From: Paenibacillus sp. FSL R5-0912
GTDB taxonomy: Bacteria > Bacillota > Bacilli > Paenibacillales > Paenibacillaceae
Length of the DNA: 64,000 nucleotides
Direction: 5' to 3'
Assembly: GCF_000758605.1 (NCBI RefSeq)
Contig: NZ_CP009282.1
Coordinates: 6,820,001 to 6,884,000 of the forward strand
Of this stretch, positions 8,580-16,932 are shown one piece after another (the first letter of the stretch is position 1; each line of letters begins with the position of its first letter). A program made the translations under genes and the position numbers. Below the pieces are notes generated by a model. The model was not told where the DNA came from and ran no database searches. It saw only the letters and a program-made list of their open reading frames with translations.

Positions 8580-9641
8580 CTACTGCCATCCTCCGGCGGC
8601 AGCATCTATATTGTCCTGCCGGGCGATCCACGTCAGGCAGGCCGCCCGGAGCAGCGCTTCGGTCCGCTGGGCCGCGCTGCAGAAGATCCCGCTCAGGCCG
8701 ATCTGATACAGATCGGCCAGCGCGTACGCCGCCGGTGCCCCCGCGGCGAGCACCGCCGCCGCCGGCTTCACCCGGCGCACGGCGGCTAACACCTCAGCCG
8801 CCGCCTTGGCGAAGCCCTCGGCGGCGCTCTCCTTCAGCGCGGCTTCACCGGCCGCGCCGTCCAGCACCAGGAAATCGGCGATGCGCGCGATTTCCCCCGC
8901 GGCAGCGCGCCCCACCTCGGGGAGCAGGAGCGCCCCGATGCGGCACGCTGCCGCGTAAGCGTGGCCGAGGGTCTGCTCGGCCACGCCCTCAATGAATTCG
9001 CGCTGTGCTGCGAATTCGGCTGCGCTGGCGGGGTACGGCGCCAGCAGGTCCACGCGGCTGTCGCCGCCCAGCCGCTGGCTCTCCGCCACCGCGGCGAACA
9101 GCGCTTCAAGCTGCGCATCCTGCAGCGCGGCCAGTCTTGCCGGGCGGGCGGCAAGCTCCGGCGCATAGGGCAGAGCAACTGCGGCCCAGACACCGTCCGC
9201 CGACTCCAGAAGCGCGGCAGCGGCAGCCCGCAGCCGATAATAAATCCGCTGCAGGATACGCTCAGCCTGCCCCTCATCCCCGCAGGACATCCAGCTCGAA
9301 TAGAGTGCCGCAAGCTCCGGCTCCAGCAACCATTCCTCGCTGCGGATCAGACAGGGACCCGCAGGGTAAATGCCGGGCTCCTCCCGAAGAAGGGACCGGT
9401 CACCCAGTCCGTCGCGCAGCACCAGAAAAGCTGGGCGTTCGCCCGGACGGCGGAAATAGGTCCGGCTCATGTTCCCATTACTCTTACGCCGCTCCCCGTC
9501 GGGAAGAAATTCCGCTGCAGCGGAAGCAACAGATGCAGACTGGCTCATCTCCATGCCAATAGTCCGGTCGCCGGGATTATACTTGAACGGGCGCTCCTCA
9601 TTATTTTGATTCTGATCCTGCAGACGTTCACCTTTCATCAT
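8580..9641 (-). CDS. Degenerate PEP-utilising enzyme-like protein (PPDK C-terminal domain homologue)
   Basis: This 353-residue protein starts at the ATG at 9641, 5 nt after AAAGGTGG; a GTG at 9650 overlaps that site and is less likely. Its C-terminal two thirds can be laid over the PEP-binding barrel of pyruvate phosphate dikinase. CLIRSEEW matches the RTE motif region. QLEALFAAVAES matches the helix before the barrel core. IGALLLPEVGRAAAGEIA matches the VGTMIEVPRAAL segment, and GLSGIFCSAAQRTEALLRAA matches the final GLDYVSCSPFRVP segment. The catalytic parts are missing: GTNDLTQ has become DGAAGEAAL and the ICGE Cys region has become LAAGAP. The C-terminal half is very rich in Ala and GC. 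It is therefore probably not a working dikinase. The family link is by eye. Confidence 0.5.
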   Translation of the reverse strand: MMKGERLQDQNQNNEERPFKYNPGDRTIGMEMSQSASVASAAAEFLPDGERRKSNGNMSRTYFRRPGERPAFLVLRDGLGDRSLLREEPGIYPAGPCLIRSEEWLLEPELAALYSSWMSCGDEGQAERILQRIYYRLRAAAAALLESADGVWAAVALPYAPELAARPARLAALQDAQLEALFAAVAESQRLGGDSRVDLLAPYPASAAEFAAQREFIEGVAEQTLGHAYAAACRIGALLLPEVGRAAAGEIARIADFLVLDGAAGEAALKESAAEGFAKAAAEVLAAVRRVKPAAAVLAAGAPAAYALADLYQIGLSGIFCSAAQRTEALLRAACLTWIARQDNIDAAAGGWQ

Positions 9642-10280
9642 CGCACCCACCTTTTTAACTTTGGATTGCTGCCGGCTCTGCTCCCCTTAAGGCGATGCCC
9701 CCGGCATTTTACGATGCTTCAATCTATAAATACTGGCAAAGGCCCTGAAATATGCAAACGGTATCAAATGATTACGGCGGCGAAGGATGAACTTGGGGAT
9801 ACGCGCAACTTGAACTCTTCAGCATGGGTATCCTATAGTTATTAACTATCCGGTATTTAGAAGTCGGATATTTGTTCAGCAAATGCACTTTCTACAACAG
9901 ATTTCGCAATATTAATGCGCTAAAATTGGTTCTAATGTATTTCATACAATGGATTTCCGGCTCATGCCGCAGAAACGCCATTCTCAAGGGATTCTACTGT
10001 ACGAACTGCAACAGATGCCTTTTTCCGGGTGATCCAGCCGATATCTGCTGTAAAAAATGCAATAGAAGCCCCACTTCTCCCGCTTCTCCCACTCTCACCT
10101 TCTCCCCCAGACTCAATCCATCCCCACTTCTAAAAAAACCACCATCTCATGCAAGTGTTCTGCATAAAACAGTGGTCTATAATTTTATTCCTTTACCATA
10201 CAATGCTGCCAGGCATATGCCTGCTAGATCCCGCCAGAGGCGCCTGGCTCGCAACAATCCGCTGCTTCTGCCTATCCGTG
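9642..10280. other. Gene-free stretch holding repeat array B
   Basis: This is 639 nt between the PEP-enzyme-like gene and metY. An open frame runs through 9872-10378 on plus and would encode a Cys-rich peptide. It crosses the repeat array and the metY 3' end and has no ribosome binding site, so I do not call it. Two short palindromes near the metY stop (GCCAGGCATATGCCTGC at 10208 and GCCAGAGGCGCCTGGC at 10233) lack a T-run and are uncertain terminators. Confidence 0.55.
9883..10062. repeat. Four-copy array of a 15-nt imperfect palindrome (array B)
   Basis: Copies start at 9883 (ATGCACTTTCTACAA), 9935 (ATGTATTTCATACAA), 9997 (CTGTACGAACTGCAA) and 10048 (CTGTAAAAAATGCAA), with spacings of 52, 62 and 51 nt. 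The pattern NTGYA-N5-TRCAA is the same as in array A. By the middle bases the first two copies face one way and the last two the other, and the larger gap lies between the two pairs. Confidence 0.7.
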
Positions 10281-11576
10281 TTACGACTGCTGGCTGGCAG
10301 CGATCGCCTGCTCCAGATCGTAGAGGATATCGTCGATCGACTCCGTACCGATGGACAAGCGCAGCAGCTCCGGAGTAACCCCGGCCGTAATCTGCTCTTC
10401 GTCTGACAGCTGCTGATGTGTAGTGCTTGCCGGATGGATGATCAGCGACTTGGAATCGCCCACATTAGCCAGATGGGAGAACAGCTTCACATTCTCAATC
10501 AGCTTGACGCCTGCCGCCGCTCCGCCCTTGATTCCAAAGGTAAGGATGGCACCCTGGCCTTTGGGCAGGTATTTCTGTGCCAACTCATACGAAGGGTGAC
10601 TCTGCAGACCGGCATAGCTTACCCACTCCACGGAATCGTGAGCCTCCAGATACTGGGCCACCTTAAGCGCATTCTGGCTATGGCGTTCCAGACGCAAATG
10701 CAGTGTTTCGAGTCCCTGCAGCAGCAGCCATGAGTTGAAAGGCGAGATCGCTGCACCCAGGTCACGAAGGAGCTGTACGCGAGCTTTGATGATATAAGCA
10801 ATAGGTCCTACAGCTTCAGTGTAGACTACCCCATGATAGCTTGGGTCGGGTTCAGTAAGGCCGGGGAATCTGCCGCTGGCCTTCCAGTCAAACTTGCCGC
10901 CGTCCACAATAATTCCGCCGATCGAGGTGCCATGGCCCCCGATGAATTTGGTTGCCGAGTGCACCACAATATCCGCCCCGTGTTCAATCGGACGCAGCAG
11001 ATAAGGGCTTGGGAAGGTATTGTCGACAATCAGCGGAATTCCATGCTCATGGGCGATGGCTGCTACAGCTTCAATATCAAGCACATTCCCTTGCGGATTA
11101 CCAATGGTTTCGGCGTAGAGCGCTTTGGTTTTGTCCGTTATCGCTGCCCGGAAGTTCTCCGGATTATCCGAATCGACAAAATGCACCTTAATTCCCAGCT
11201 TGGGCAGCGTCGTCGAGAACAGATTATAGGTCCCGCCATACAGGCTGGCGGCGGATACAATTTCATCCCCTGCGCCGGCGATATTTAGAATAGAGAAGGA
11301 AATAGCCGCTGCTCCGGAAGCCGTCGCAAGCGCACCGGCCCCGCCCTCCAGCGCCGCAAGACGCTGTTCAAACACATCGGTGGTCGGGTTCATCAGCCGG
11401 GTGTAAATATTGCCGAATTCCTTGAGCGCGAACAGATTGGCAGCATGCTCTGCATCACGGAATCCGTAGGATGTGGTCTGATACAACGGTACAGCACGGG
11501 CTAAAGTTGTTGGATCAATCTCCTGGCCTGCATGAACGGTTAAGGTTTCGAATGACAGCTTGCGTTCTTCTGACAT
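10281..11576 (-). CDS. metY: O-acetylhomoserine sulfhydrylase / aminocarboxypropyltransferase
   Basis: This 431-residue PLP enzyme uses O-acetylhomoserine and sulfide (or methanethiol) to make homocysteine or methionine. The start at 11576 follows GAGGAGG; an upstream in-frame start at 11618 has no site. Seen are LTVHAGQEIDPTT at the N-terminus, ATASGAAAISFSILN, VDNTFPSPYLLRPIEHGAD, and VHSATKFIGGHG with the PLP-binding Lys. The ending HPASTTHQQLSDEEQ and LRLSIGTESIDDI is typical of MetY rather than of cystathionine lyases or synthases. It is monocistronic. No SAM riboswitch is seen in the 227 nt upstream, although many relatives have one. Confidence 0.95.
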   Translation of the reverse strand: MSEERKLSFETLTVHAGQEIDPTTLARAVPLYQTTSYGFRDAEHAANLFALKEFGNIYTRLMNPTTDVFEQRLAALEGGAGALATASGAAAISFSILNIAGAGDEIVSAASLYGGTYNLFSTTLPKLGIKVHFVDSDNPENFRAAITDKTKALYAETIGNPQGNVLDIEAVAAIAHEHGIPLIVDNTFPSPYLLRPIEHGADIVVHSATKFIGGHGTSIGGIIVDGGKFDWKASGRFPGLTEPDPSYHGVVYTEAVGPIAYIIKARVQLLRDLGAAISPFNSWLLLQGLETLHLRLERHSQNALKVAQYLEAHDSVEWVSYAGLQSHPSYELAQKYLPKGQGAILTFGIKGGAAAGVKLIENVKLFSHLANVGDSKSLIIHPASTTHQQLSDEEQITAGVTPELLRLSIGTESIDDILYDLEQAIAASQQS

Positions 11577-11711
11577 GGGTATTTCCTCCTCTAAATAGAT
11601 AATGGCAAACGTTAACAATCAAGAATTGTACCTATTCTCTCACAAACCATGTCATTTGAAAAGTTAAAATTCTCATTAATTCACTATGTTTTATTAAGTT
11701 TCCATCTTTCA

Positions 11712-11746
11712 AAAAAAAGACCCGCTGCATGCAGAGGGCGCGGGTG
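11712..11746 (-). terminator. Intrinsic terminator after the gntR-type gene
   Basis: On minus, ACCCGC and GCGGGT form a stem around CCCTCTGCATGCA, followed by TCTTTTTTTT. It lies about 60 nt after the regulator stop at 11804, marking the end of the amino-sugar-acid operon. Confidence 0.8.
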
Positions 11747-11803
11747 TCGAATATAAAGAAATCTATGTCCATGGTGTAGGAGATACTCATATCCTAAGCA
11801 GCT

Positions 11804-12538
11804 TCAAGTGTCGTAGCTGACCAGATAATGATGGAGCTCCGTATTATAGCAGCCGATGCTGTGTTCAATCAGTCTGCCTTCCCCATCGTAGGAGTTACGC
11901 AGTCGCTTGAGGACATGCGTTCCCGGCGGAAGCTCCAGCAGCAGGCAGACCTCAGGAGGTGCAGGTTCGACAAAGAAGCGGTCCTTGAAGTTCTCCAGCA
12001 CGATGTCGTTCTCTTCCAGCGAGTCATACAGGGATTGGATATCGGTATCCATTCCTCTGGCTCCTCCGCCGGGAAGTGCGGCTGCCGTCAGGAAATGCAT
12101 CAGATGAATATAAGGCTGTCCATTCAGAATATATAGACGTTCAATCCGCTGGCAATACGGCCCGTAGCGGGCGTATTCTTCCGTTCCGGCCTCGTTTGCG
12201 ATGCGTTCGGAAGCCAGCAGCCTTTTTTCCAGCTTATGACCCTCTTCTACGAGCAGCTCCGTGAACCGTTTACCCTTGGAGAGCTTCTGATAGGAGGTAT
12301 TGCGCGTCACAATCGTTCCGATGCCGCTTTTCTTCTGCACATAGCCTTCCTGGGACAGCTCCTGGACTGCGCCGCGGATCGTCATTTTGCTGACGCCGAA
12401 TTCCTTTTCCAGCTGCGGCTCGGAGGGGATGATACTCCCCAGAGGATATACCCCGTGCAGAATCCGGTCTTTGAGGATTTTTTGGATCTGCTGATATAAG
12501 GGGCCTTGCTTGCGTTTCAGAGACACGCTTGGGTTCAC
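11804..12538 (-). CDS. GntR/HutC-family transcriptional regulator
   Basis: This 244-residue protein has an N-terminal winged helix (PLYQQIQKILKDRILHG, then IPSEPQLEKEFGVSKMTIR) and a C-terminal UTRA ligand-binding domain with ERLYILNGQPYIHLMHFL. The start is a GTG at 12538 that shares its G with the TAG stop of the kinase gene (TAGTG), so translation is coupled and the GAAAGG just before is too close for a free start. It is the last gene of the five-gene operon and most likely senses one of its intermediates. Confidence 0.88.
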   Translation of the reverse strand: MNPSVSLKRKQGPLYQQIQKILKDRILHGVYPLGSIIPSEPQLEKEFGVSKMTIRGAVQELSQEGYVQKKSGIGTIVTRNTSYQKLSKGKRFTELLVEEGHKLEKRLLASERIANEAGTEEYARYGPYCQRIERLYILNGQPYIHLMHFLTAAALPGGGARGMDTDIQSLYDSLEENDIVLENFKDRFFVEPAPPEVCLLLELPPGTHVLKRLRNSYDGEGRLIEHSIGCYNTELHHYLVSYDT

Positions 12539-13551
12539 TACCTTTCAACATCTAAGGTATGGCCACACAGCGCCCGGAGCACCTCACTCTCGGTAAAAAG
12601 CGCTGTATCGCCTTGGGTGGTATGGGCCAGCATCGCCGCCGCCGCTGCCATATCCACCGTCTGCTGCTGCGGGTACTGCTGCAATTCACCGTGGATGACA
12701 CCACTGGTAAAGGCATCGCCGGCACCGATCCGGTCATACACCGGGAAGGTAAGCTTGCGGGAGAACCGGAACATCCCTTGATGATAGATATAGCCTGTCA
12801 GAGAATGCGTATTGTCAGCGTTAATCTCACGGTGGGTTCCCGCTGCCGTTCCGATTCCGAAGCGCTCCGCCACTTCGGGAATCGCTTGCTTCAACTGTGT
12901 TATTCTATCATATTCTCCCGTTCCGATGCCAAGGATAAACTGCGCATCCTTCTCATTCATCATCACCGTATCGGCCAGCGTAAGCAGTTCCTCATAGTGC
13001 GGGCGGGCCTTAGCATAGCCATCCGCTCCCCATAGCGCCGGACGGTAATTGCAGTCGAAGACCACCTTGCCTCCGGCCCTCTTCACTTCCGCAGCCAGCT
13101 GCTTCATCTGCCGGCGCACGCCTTCATTCATCGCCAGCGTAATGCCGCATAAATGCAGGACGTCCACACGGGAGGCAAGCGCCGCCATATCATAATGGTC
13201 TGCCTCCGCAGTATTAAAGCTGCTGCCCAGCCGGTCTGTGTAGGTCACTCTGCCGGGGCGTGCTCCAAACCCATTCTCCAGAAAATACATCCCCAGGTGC
13301 TTGCCGCCCCGGCTGATCAGCGACGTGTCCACCCCAAGCTTGCGGAGATAGGCGATCGCCGCTTCACCTACCGGAGTTTCCGGCAGGGTGGTAATGAGTG
13401 CACCGTTGTGGCCGTATCTGGAGAGGGCCGCCGTTACATTCACCCCGCTGCCGGAAAAAGAATACTCCAGCCTGCTGCCCTGGGCCAGCGTCTCAACCCC
13501 CGGGACCTGCAGCCGCATCATCACTTCGCCAAAGGCTGCAATTCTAGGCAT
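12538..13551 (-). CDS. kdgK: PfkB-family sugar kinase, probable 2-keto-3-deoxygluconate kinase
   Basis: This 337-residue kinase shows the PfkB pattern: FGEVMMRLQVPG at the start, FSGSGVNVTAALSRYG for sugar binding, FDCNYRPALWG in the middle, and DRIGAGDAFTSGVIHG with the catalytic Asp. These fit the KdgK branch, which makes 2-keto-3-deoxy-6-phosphogluconate. Its start overlaps the upstream aldolase stop by 8 nt, and that aldolase would split its product. The exact sugar acid is inferred from this pairing. Confidence 0.85.
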   Translation of the reverse strand: MPRIAAFGEVMMRLQVPGVETLAQGSRLEYSFSGSGVNVTAALSRYGHNGALITTLPETPVGEAAIAYLRKLGVDTSLISRGGKHLGMYFLENGFGARPGRVTYTDRLGSSFNTAEADHYDMAALASRVDVLHLCGITLAMNEGVRRQMKQLAAEVKRAGGKVVFDCNYRPALWGADGYAKARPHYEELLTLADTVMMNEKDAQFILGIGTGEYDRITQLKQAIPEVAERFGIGTAAGTHREINADNTHSLTGYIYHQGMFRFSRKLTFPVYDRIGAGDAFTSGVIHGELQQYPQQQTVDMAAAAAMLAHTTQGDTALFTESEVLRALCGHTLDVER

Positions 13552-14299
13552 ACTGGTCCACCAGCGATTTCATCGTACCCAGCAGTCTGCGGACATCCTG
13601 TACGTTCGTACTCCCGGTCTGCGGATCAATAATCGAGGAATAGACATGCGGGATCACCTGCGGCACGCCTGCCTGAAGCGCAATCTCCAGGATAGGTCCA
13701 AAGTTATCCAGGTCGATTCCGCCCGTTGGCTCCAGGGCAAATCCCGCTTCCCCGCAGGCCTTGGCCACCGCGCGGTATTCCTCCTCCAGCTTCAGTCCCT
13801 GCATCGGATAATATTTGAGCGCATTGCCGCCCATGTCACGCACCAGTGCAATGGCAGCATGAACAGGAACAATAGCCTGCGCCCCGGCCCCGGAACTGAT
13901 CGGGCCAGTCGATATATTTACATATCCCGGCTGCCCGCAGGGAGAGACCAGGCTGTTAATCCAGCTATCCTTCGCTCCCAGGTTGGCGCGGGTTGCCCCC
14001 ACTGCCGGAAACACCTGATTGATATGGCTGCCCGCATAGCTTAAGGCAATCTCCGCCACAACGGACGCCTGGCGGTTGTCTCCAGCCCCGAGTCCGATCG
14101 ATACGGCATCCTCAATAGATTGGCCATATTCCGTCATGGCAGCGGCCGCTTCCTGTGCGGTGGCATAGTTTTTGGAGAGCACGCCCACCAGCACATGCCC
14201 GTCCGCTGCTTCATACACATCCTTAGCATTGCCGATGCTGCCGGCCAGCACATTAAGTGCGGCTCTGTTCTTATAGAAGCGCTGCTCAATCTTGCCCAT
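13544..14299 (-). CDS. dgaF: KDPG aldolase of the DgaF family
   Basis: This 251-residue protein fits the DgaF/EF_0839-type 2-dehydro-3-deoxy-phosphogluconate aldolases, which give pyruvate and glyceraldehyde 3-phosphate. Recognisable segments are GHVLVGVLSKNY, VSIGLGAGD, VNISTGPISSG, MGGNALKYYPMQGL with a candidate Schiff-base Lys, and EPTGGIDLDNF. The start ATG shares one base with the preceding TAA stop. It differs from the short Eda-type aldolases (about 210 residues). Confidence 0.82.
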   Translation of the reverse strand: MGKIEQRFYKNRAALNVLAGSIGNAKDVYEAADGHVLVGVLSKNYATAQEAAAAMTEYGQSIEDAVSIGLGAGDNRQASVVAEIALSYAGSHINQVFPAVGATRANLGAKDSWINSLVSPCGQPGYVNISTGPISSGAGAQAIVPVHAAIALVRDMGGNALKYYPMQGLKLEEEYRAVAKACGEAGFALEPTGGIDLDNFGPILEIALQAGVPQVIPHVYSSIIDPQTGSTNVQDVRRLLGTMKSLVDQYA

Positions 14300-15405
14300 T
14301 ATTGTTTACCTCCCATAATTTCAATGATTCTGCTGACGATGACCTGAAGATCATCCCCTTGCAGCGGCCTTGGATCGATATCGAAATAGCCCTGCTTCAC
14401 GCCATAGTCCCGGGTATACACCGCAATCGTGCCTTCACGTAGCCGGTCATTGACCGTCTTCGCATCCATTCCCGCCGCAGAGGCATCAATCTGGACCCGT
14501 CCACGAAAAATCGCTCTGCCCGCTTCATCCTGCACGATGCGGACGGAAACTCCGGGAAGGGCGGCCAGCGGCTGAAGAGCCTCCAGCGCCTGCTTTTCCA
14601 GCCCGCTGTTGTCAGCTTTATCCTGGTATTCCTCCAGTGCCTGCAGCAGTCCGAAGATGGTCTCCTTGCCGACCTTCATGCTGCGGCCGATGCCGTGCAG
14701 TTGTACCTTCAGCCATTCGATATACTTTGTTTTGCCGGCGACAATGCCTGAGGTCGGGCCTTCCACCGCCTTCGAGCCGCTGTAAATGGCCAAATCGGAA
14801 TACCGGACATATTTGGACAGGTCCTCTTCCGCTGCCGCATCCACAATCAGCGGCACCCCTCTGCGCTGTGCAACCTCCCAGGCTTCCTCCACGGAGATCA
14901 TATTCTTCTGGACGGCGTGATGGGATTTGACGTAGAGAATGGCTGCGGTACGCTCACCGATCGCCTGTTCGATATGCTCCTTGCGCCCTTCGTTGGCATA
15001 TCCTGCTTCCACCACCCGGCCCCCGCCGAGGAATACCATGGTTTCGACCGGCGCTCCATATTGCACATTATGGCCCTTGAGCATAATGATCTCATTCTTC
15101 AGCACCGGCTCCTGGTGTAGGCGGAGGCTAAGCCTCGGGTCTCCGGTCGTCACAATAGCTGCTACCGACAACGCAATGCCGCTGGATGCCGAGTTTACGA
15201 CAACCGCCCCTTCCGCCCCAAGCAGCCGGGCAATGTACGCCCCGGATTTGTCCACAAGGTCCGCAATTTCCGCGTACTGCTGCCCGCCCTGCTTCATTGC
15301 CTCCATGACTGAATCCGTCGGCGCGGAGACCCCAAGAATGCTCATTCTTCCGCTGGCATTAATTACACGCTTCAATCCATATCTAGCCTGTAATGAGTGA
15401 TCCAT
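14299..15405 (-). CDS. dgaE: PLP-dependent ammonia lyase of the DgaE/SelA-like family
   Basis: This 368-residue protein looks like D-glucosaminate-6-phosphate ammonia lyase, a SelA-like PLP enzyme that makes keto-deoxy-phosphogluconate and ammonia. Seen are RVINASGRMSILG at the N-terminus, SASSGIALSVAAI, PLIVDAAAEEDL, and IYSGSKAVEGPTSG with the PLP Lys. I chose the ATG at 15405 because AAAGGAG is 9 nt upstream; an ATG two codons earlier is only 3 nt from the site. The gene overlaps the amidohydrolase 3' end by 23 nt. The amino-sugar acid used is inferred from family knowledge. Confidence 0.82.
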   Translation of the reverse strand: MDHSLQARYGLKRVINASGRMSILGVSAPTDSVMEAMKQGGQQYAEIADLVDKSGAYIARLLGAEGAVVVNSASSGIALSVAAIVTTGDPRLSLRLHQEPVLKNEIIMLKGHNVQYGAPVETMVFLGGGRVVEAGYANEGRKEHIEQAIGERTAAILYVKSHHAVQKNMISVEEAWEVAQRRGVPLIVDAAAEEDLSKYVRYSDLAIYSGSKAVEGPTSGIVAGKTKYIEWLKVQLHGIGRSMKVGKETIFGLLQALEEYQDKADNSGLEKQALEALQPLAALPGVSVRIVQDEAGRAIFRGRVQIDASAAGMDAKTVNDRLREGTIAVYTRDYGVKQGYFDIDPRPLQGDDLQVIVSRIIEIMGGKQ

Positions 15406-16483
15406 TGACATAGACTCCTTTAGCCTCAATATAGTGGTGTGCGGCCCGGACATCGCCTTCCGAGTCCGTAAGCTGCTTCTCGCCTGCTTGCAGGGCAAAT
15501 AAGGTCAGGTTCGCCTGCTGCCCAACTCTGATCCGGGCGAGCTCCGGCTTGCCCAGCCATTCCGCTGCGCTGGTAGTGACCGCACGGATGACCTCCTCCA
15601 GACTGTAGCCGAGATAGAGGAATTTCGTCAGCAGGTTCGACATGCTGTATACCGGCCCGTTCAGACGGTTACCCCGGTAAATATCCGTACTGATCGTATT
15701 CAGCGCGATGCCTGCCGCCTTCGCCTGTTCAGCCACCCGGAAGGAGAAGCTCGCCGTGCCATGCCCCACATCCAGATGAACGCCCCGGGCAACTGCATCC
15801 AGCAGCCCTTGCAGCGGCGCACCGTCTTCCTCAAACAGATTATTGGGTTTGCCGTTAAGATAATGAGTGATCACATCACCCCGCTGCAGCAGCTCCAGCA
15901 CTCCGGAGACCGCCGGCGGAGCGGAGCCGATATGCACCATCAGCGGAAGCCCCGTCTCCTCCGACAGTGTGCGTGCCAGCTTAAGCGGCTGTATGCCGCT
16001 GTCCTTGACGACACTCTGGCTGATGCGGGCTTTCAGACCGACAATGAATCCGGGATAGGCGGCTGCCGCCTCCAGAACCTTGGTCCGGTCGATCCATTCC
16101 AGCTGCGACAGCTCATCGGTCCGCTCCAGCCCGATTCTCGAGATATTCAGCAAAGCGAACACCTGGGTGGCCGCCTCCAGACTCCGGGTATAGAAGTCTC
16201 CGATCCGGTCTGCACCGCAGCTTCCGGCATCCACCAGAGCAGTTACCCCCTGCTTCACTCCAATTTCGTCAATCTCATCGCCGTAAGGATGCAGCTCCGG
16301 TACAGCATGCACATGCAGATCAATCCATCCGCTTGATACAAATAACCCGGAACCGTCCAGCAGGGTTTCTCCTTCAGCCTGGCCTGGCGGTGTAATGGCG
16401 GTGATGATCCCGTCACGGATGGAAATATCAACCATCTGCCCGTCAACAAGCTGCAAATTGCGCAGCACATTCTCTGTGCCCAC
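15383..16483 (-). CDS. Amidohydrolase/deacetylase family metallohydrolase
   Basis: This protein of about 366 residues is an amidohydrolase-superfamily enzyme with the metal motif WIDLHVHAVPE, a later MVHIGSAP segment, HLDVGHGTASF and NTISTDIYRG. It ends with a small beta region (ANLTLFAL). It fits the EF_0837-type amidohydrolase/deacetylases that travel with DgaE- and DgaF-like genes. I set the start at the GTG at 16483, which has AAGGAG 8 nt upstream; a TTG at 16516 would add 11 residues. As first gene of the operon it could deacetylate an N-acetylated sugar acid; this is inference. Confidence 0.83.
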   Translation of the reverse strand: MGTENVLRNLQLVDGQMVDISIRDGIITAITPPGQAEGETLLDGSGLFVSSGWIDLHVHAVPELHPYGDEIDEIGVKQGVTALVDAGSCGADRIGDFYTRSLEAATQVFALLNISRIGLERTDELSQLEWIDRTKVLEAAAAYPGFIVGLKARISQSVVKDSGIQPLKLARTLSEETGLPLMVHIGSAPPAVSGVLELLQRGDVITHYLNGKPNNLFEEDGAPLQGLLDAVARGVHLDVGHGTASFSFRVAEQAKAAGIALNTISTDIYRGNRLNGPVYSMSNLLTKFLYLGYSLEEVIRAVTTSAAEWLGKPELARIRVGQQANLTLFALQAGEKQLTDSEGDVRAAHHYIEAKGVYVNGSLITG

Positions 16484-16555
16484 TCCTCCATCTCCTTCTC
16501 TAACCTGGATATACAAGCGCCCTCTAAAAAATGGTTAATGACATGAAACCTTTAC

Positions 16556-16730
16556 ATCCTTATATTTAACAAGTAGAAACGGCTTTGCCGTCCTTATAAA
16601 GGATGGCACCGTTTCAGCGAGAAATAGAAGGATCATTTATAACGTGAAGATATAAATTCTTATATTTCAAGTAGAAACGGCTTTGCCGTCCTGAAGAAGA
16701 CGGTGCCGGTTCTGGCGGAAATATAAGGAT
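16556..16730. repeat. Two tandem REP-like long palindromes
   Basis: Copy 1 spans 16556-16633. Outer arms ATCCTTATATTT and AAATAGAAGGAT enclose inner arms GAAACGG and CCGTTTC, with GCCGTCCTT and AAGGATGGC inside. Copy 2 spans 16656-16730 with outer arms ATTCTTATATTT and AAATATAAGGAT. The left arms are exactly 100 nt apart. The inner arms tolerate paired changes. A related partial copy is at 6561-6660 and a short matching piece (CGGCTTTGCCGTCCTT) is at 35048. Confidence 0.75.
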
Positions 16731-16799
16731 GCTAGGTCCAGGGAAAAGTATCGACCCTTTTATTTTAAGAAACCTGAGACGCTACTCCATTCTAAAGAT

Positions 16800-16813
16800 T
16801 ATAATGTTATAAT
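16800..16813 (+). promoter_or_regulatory. Possible -10 boxes for the AraC-type gene
   Basis: Two perfect TATAAT hexamers at 16800-16805 and 16808-16813 lie about 120-130 nt before the ATG. No good -35 was found at 17 nt (the nearest, CTGAGA, is badly spaced), so this is tentative. Confidence 0.3.
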
Positions 16814-16932
16814 GTTTATATTAGCATAGATGCAATCCGGAAGAGAACAGTGATTTATAATTCAAATATTTCTATAAAGATTTCTGTAAAGATTTCTAAT
16901 CTGAATAATTTTAACACTGGAGGGTCCGCTTC

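Larger units (their letters stand above)
16484..16932. other. Divergent promoter region with two long palindromes
   Basis: This 449-nt region lies between the amino-sugar-acid operon (minus) and the AraC-type gene (plus). It holds two tandem REP-like palindromes and, nearer the plus gene, overlapping TATAAT boxes. No promoter for the minus operon could be named. Confidence 0.55.

Noticed and set aside
10205..10250. Two palindromes as terminators of metY
   Set aside because: Both stems are present but neither is followed by a T-run in the minus direction.
9872..10378. Cys-rich protein of about 168 residues on plus
   Set aside because: It runs through repeat array B and into the metY 3' end, lacks a ribosome binding site, and its Cys codons come from repeat sequence.
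11577..11803. SAM riboswitch before metY
   Set aside because: No S-box hairpins or terminator are visible; the only terminator there belongs to the gntR-type gene.
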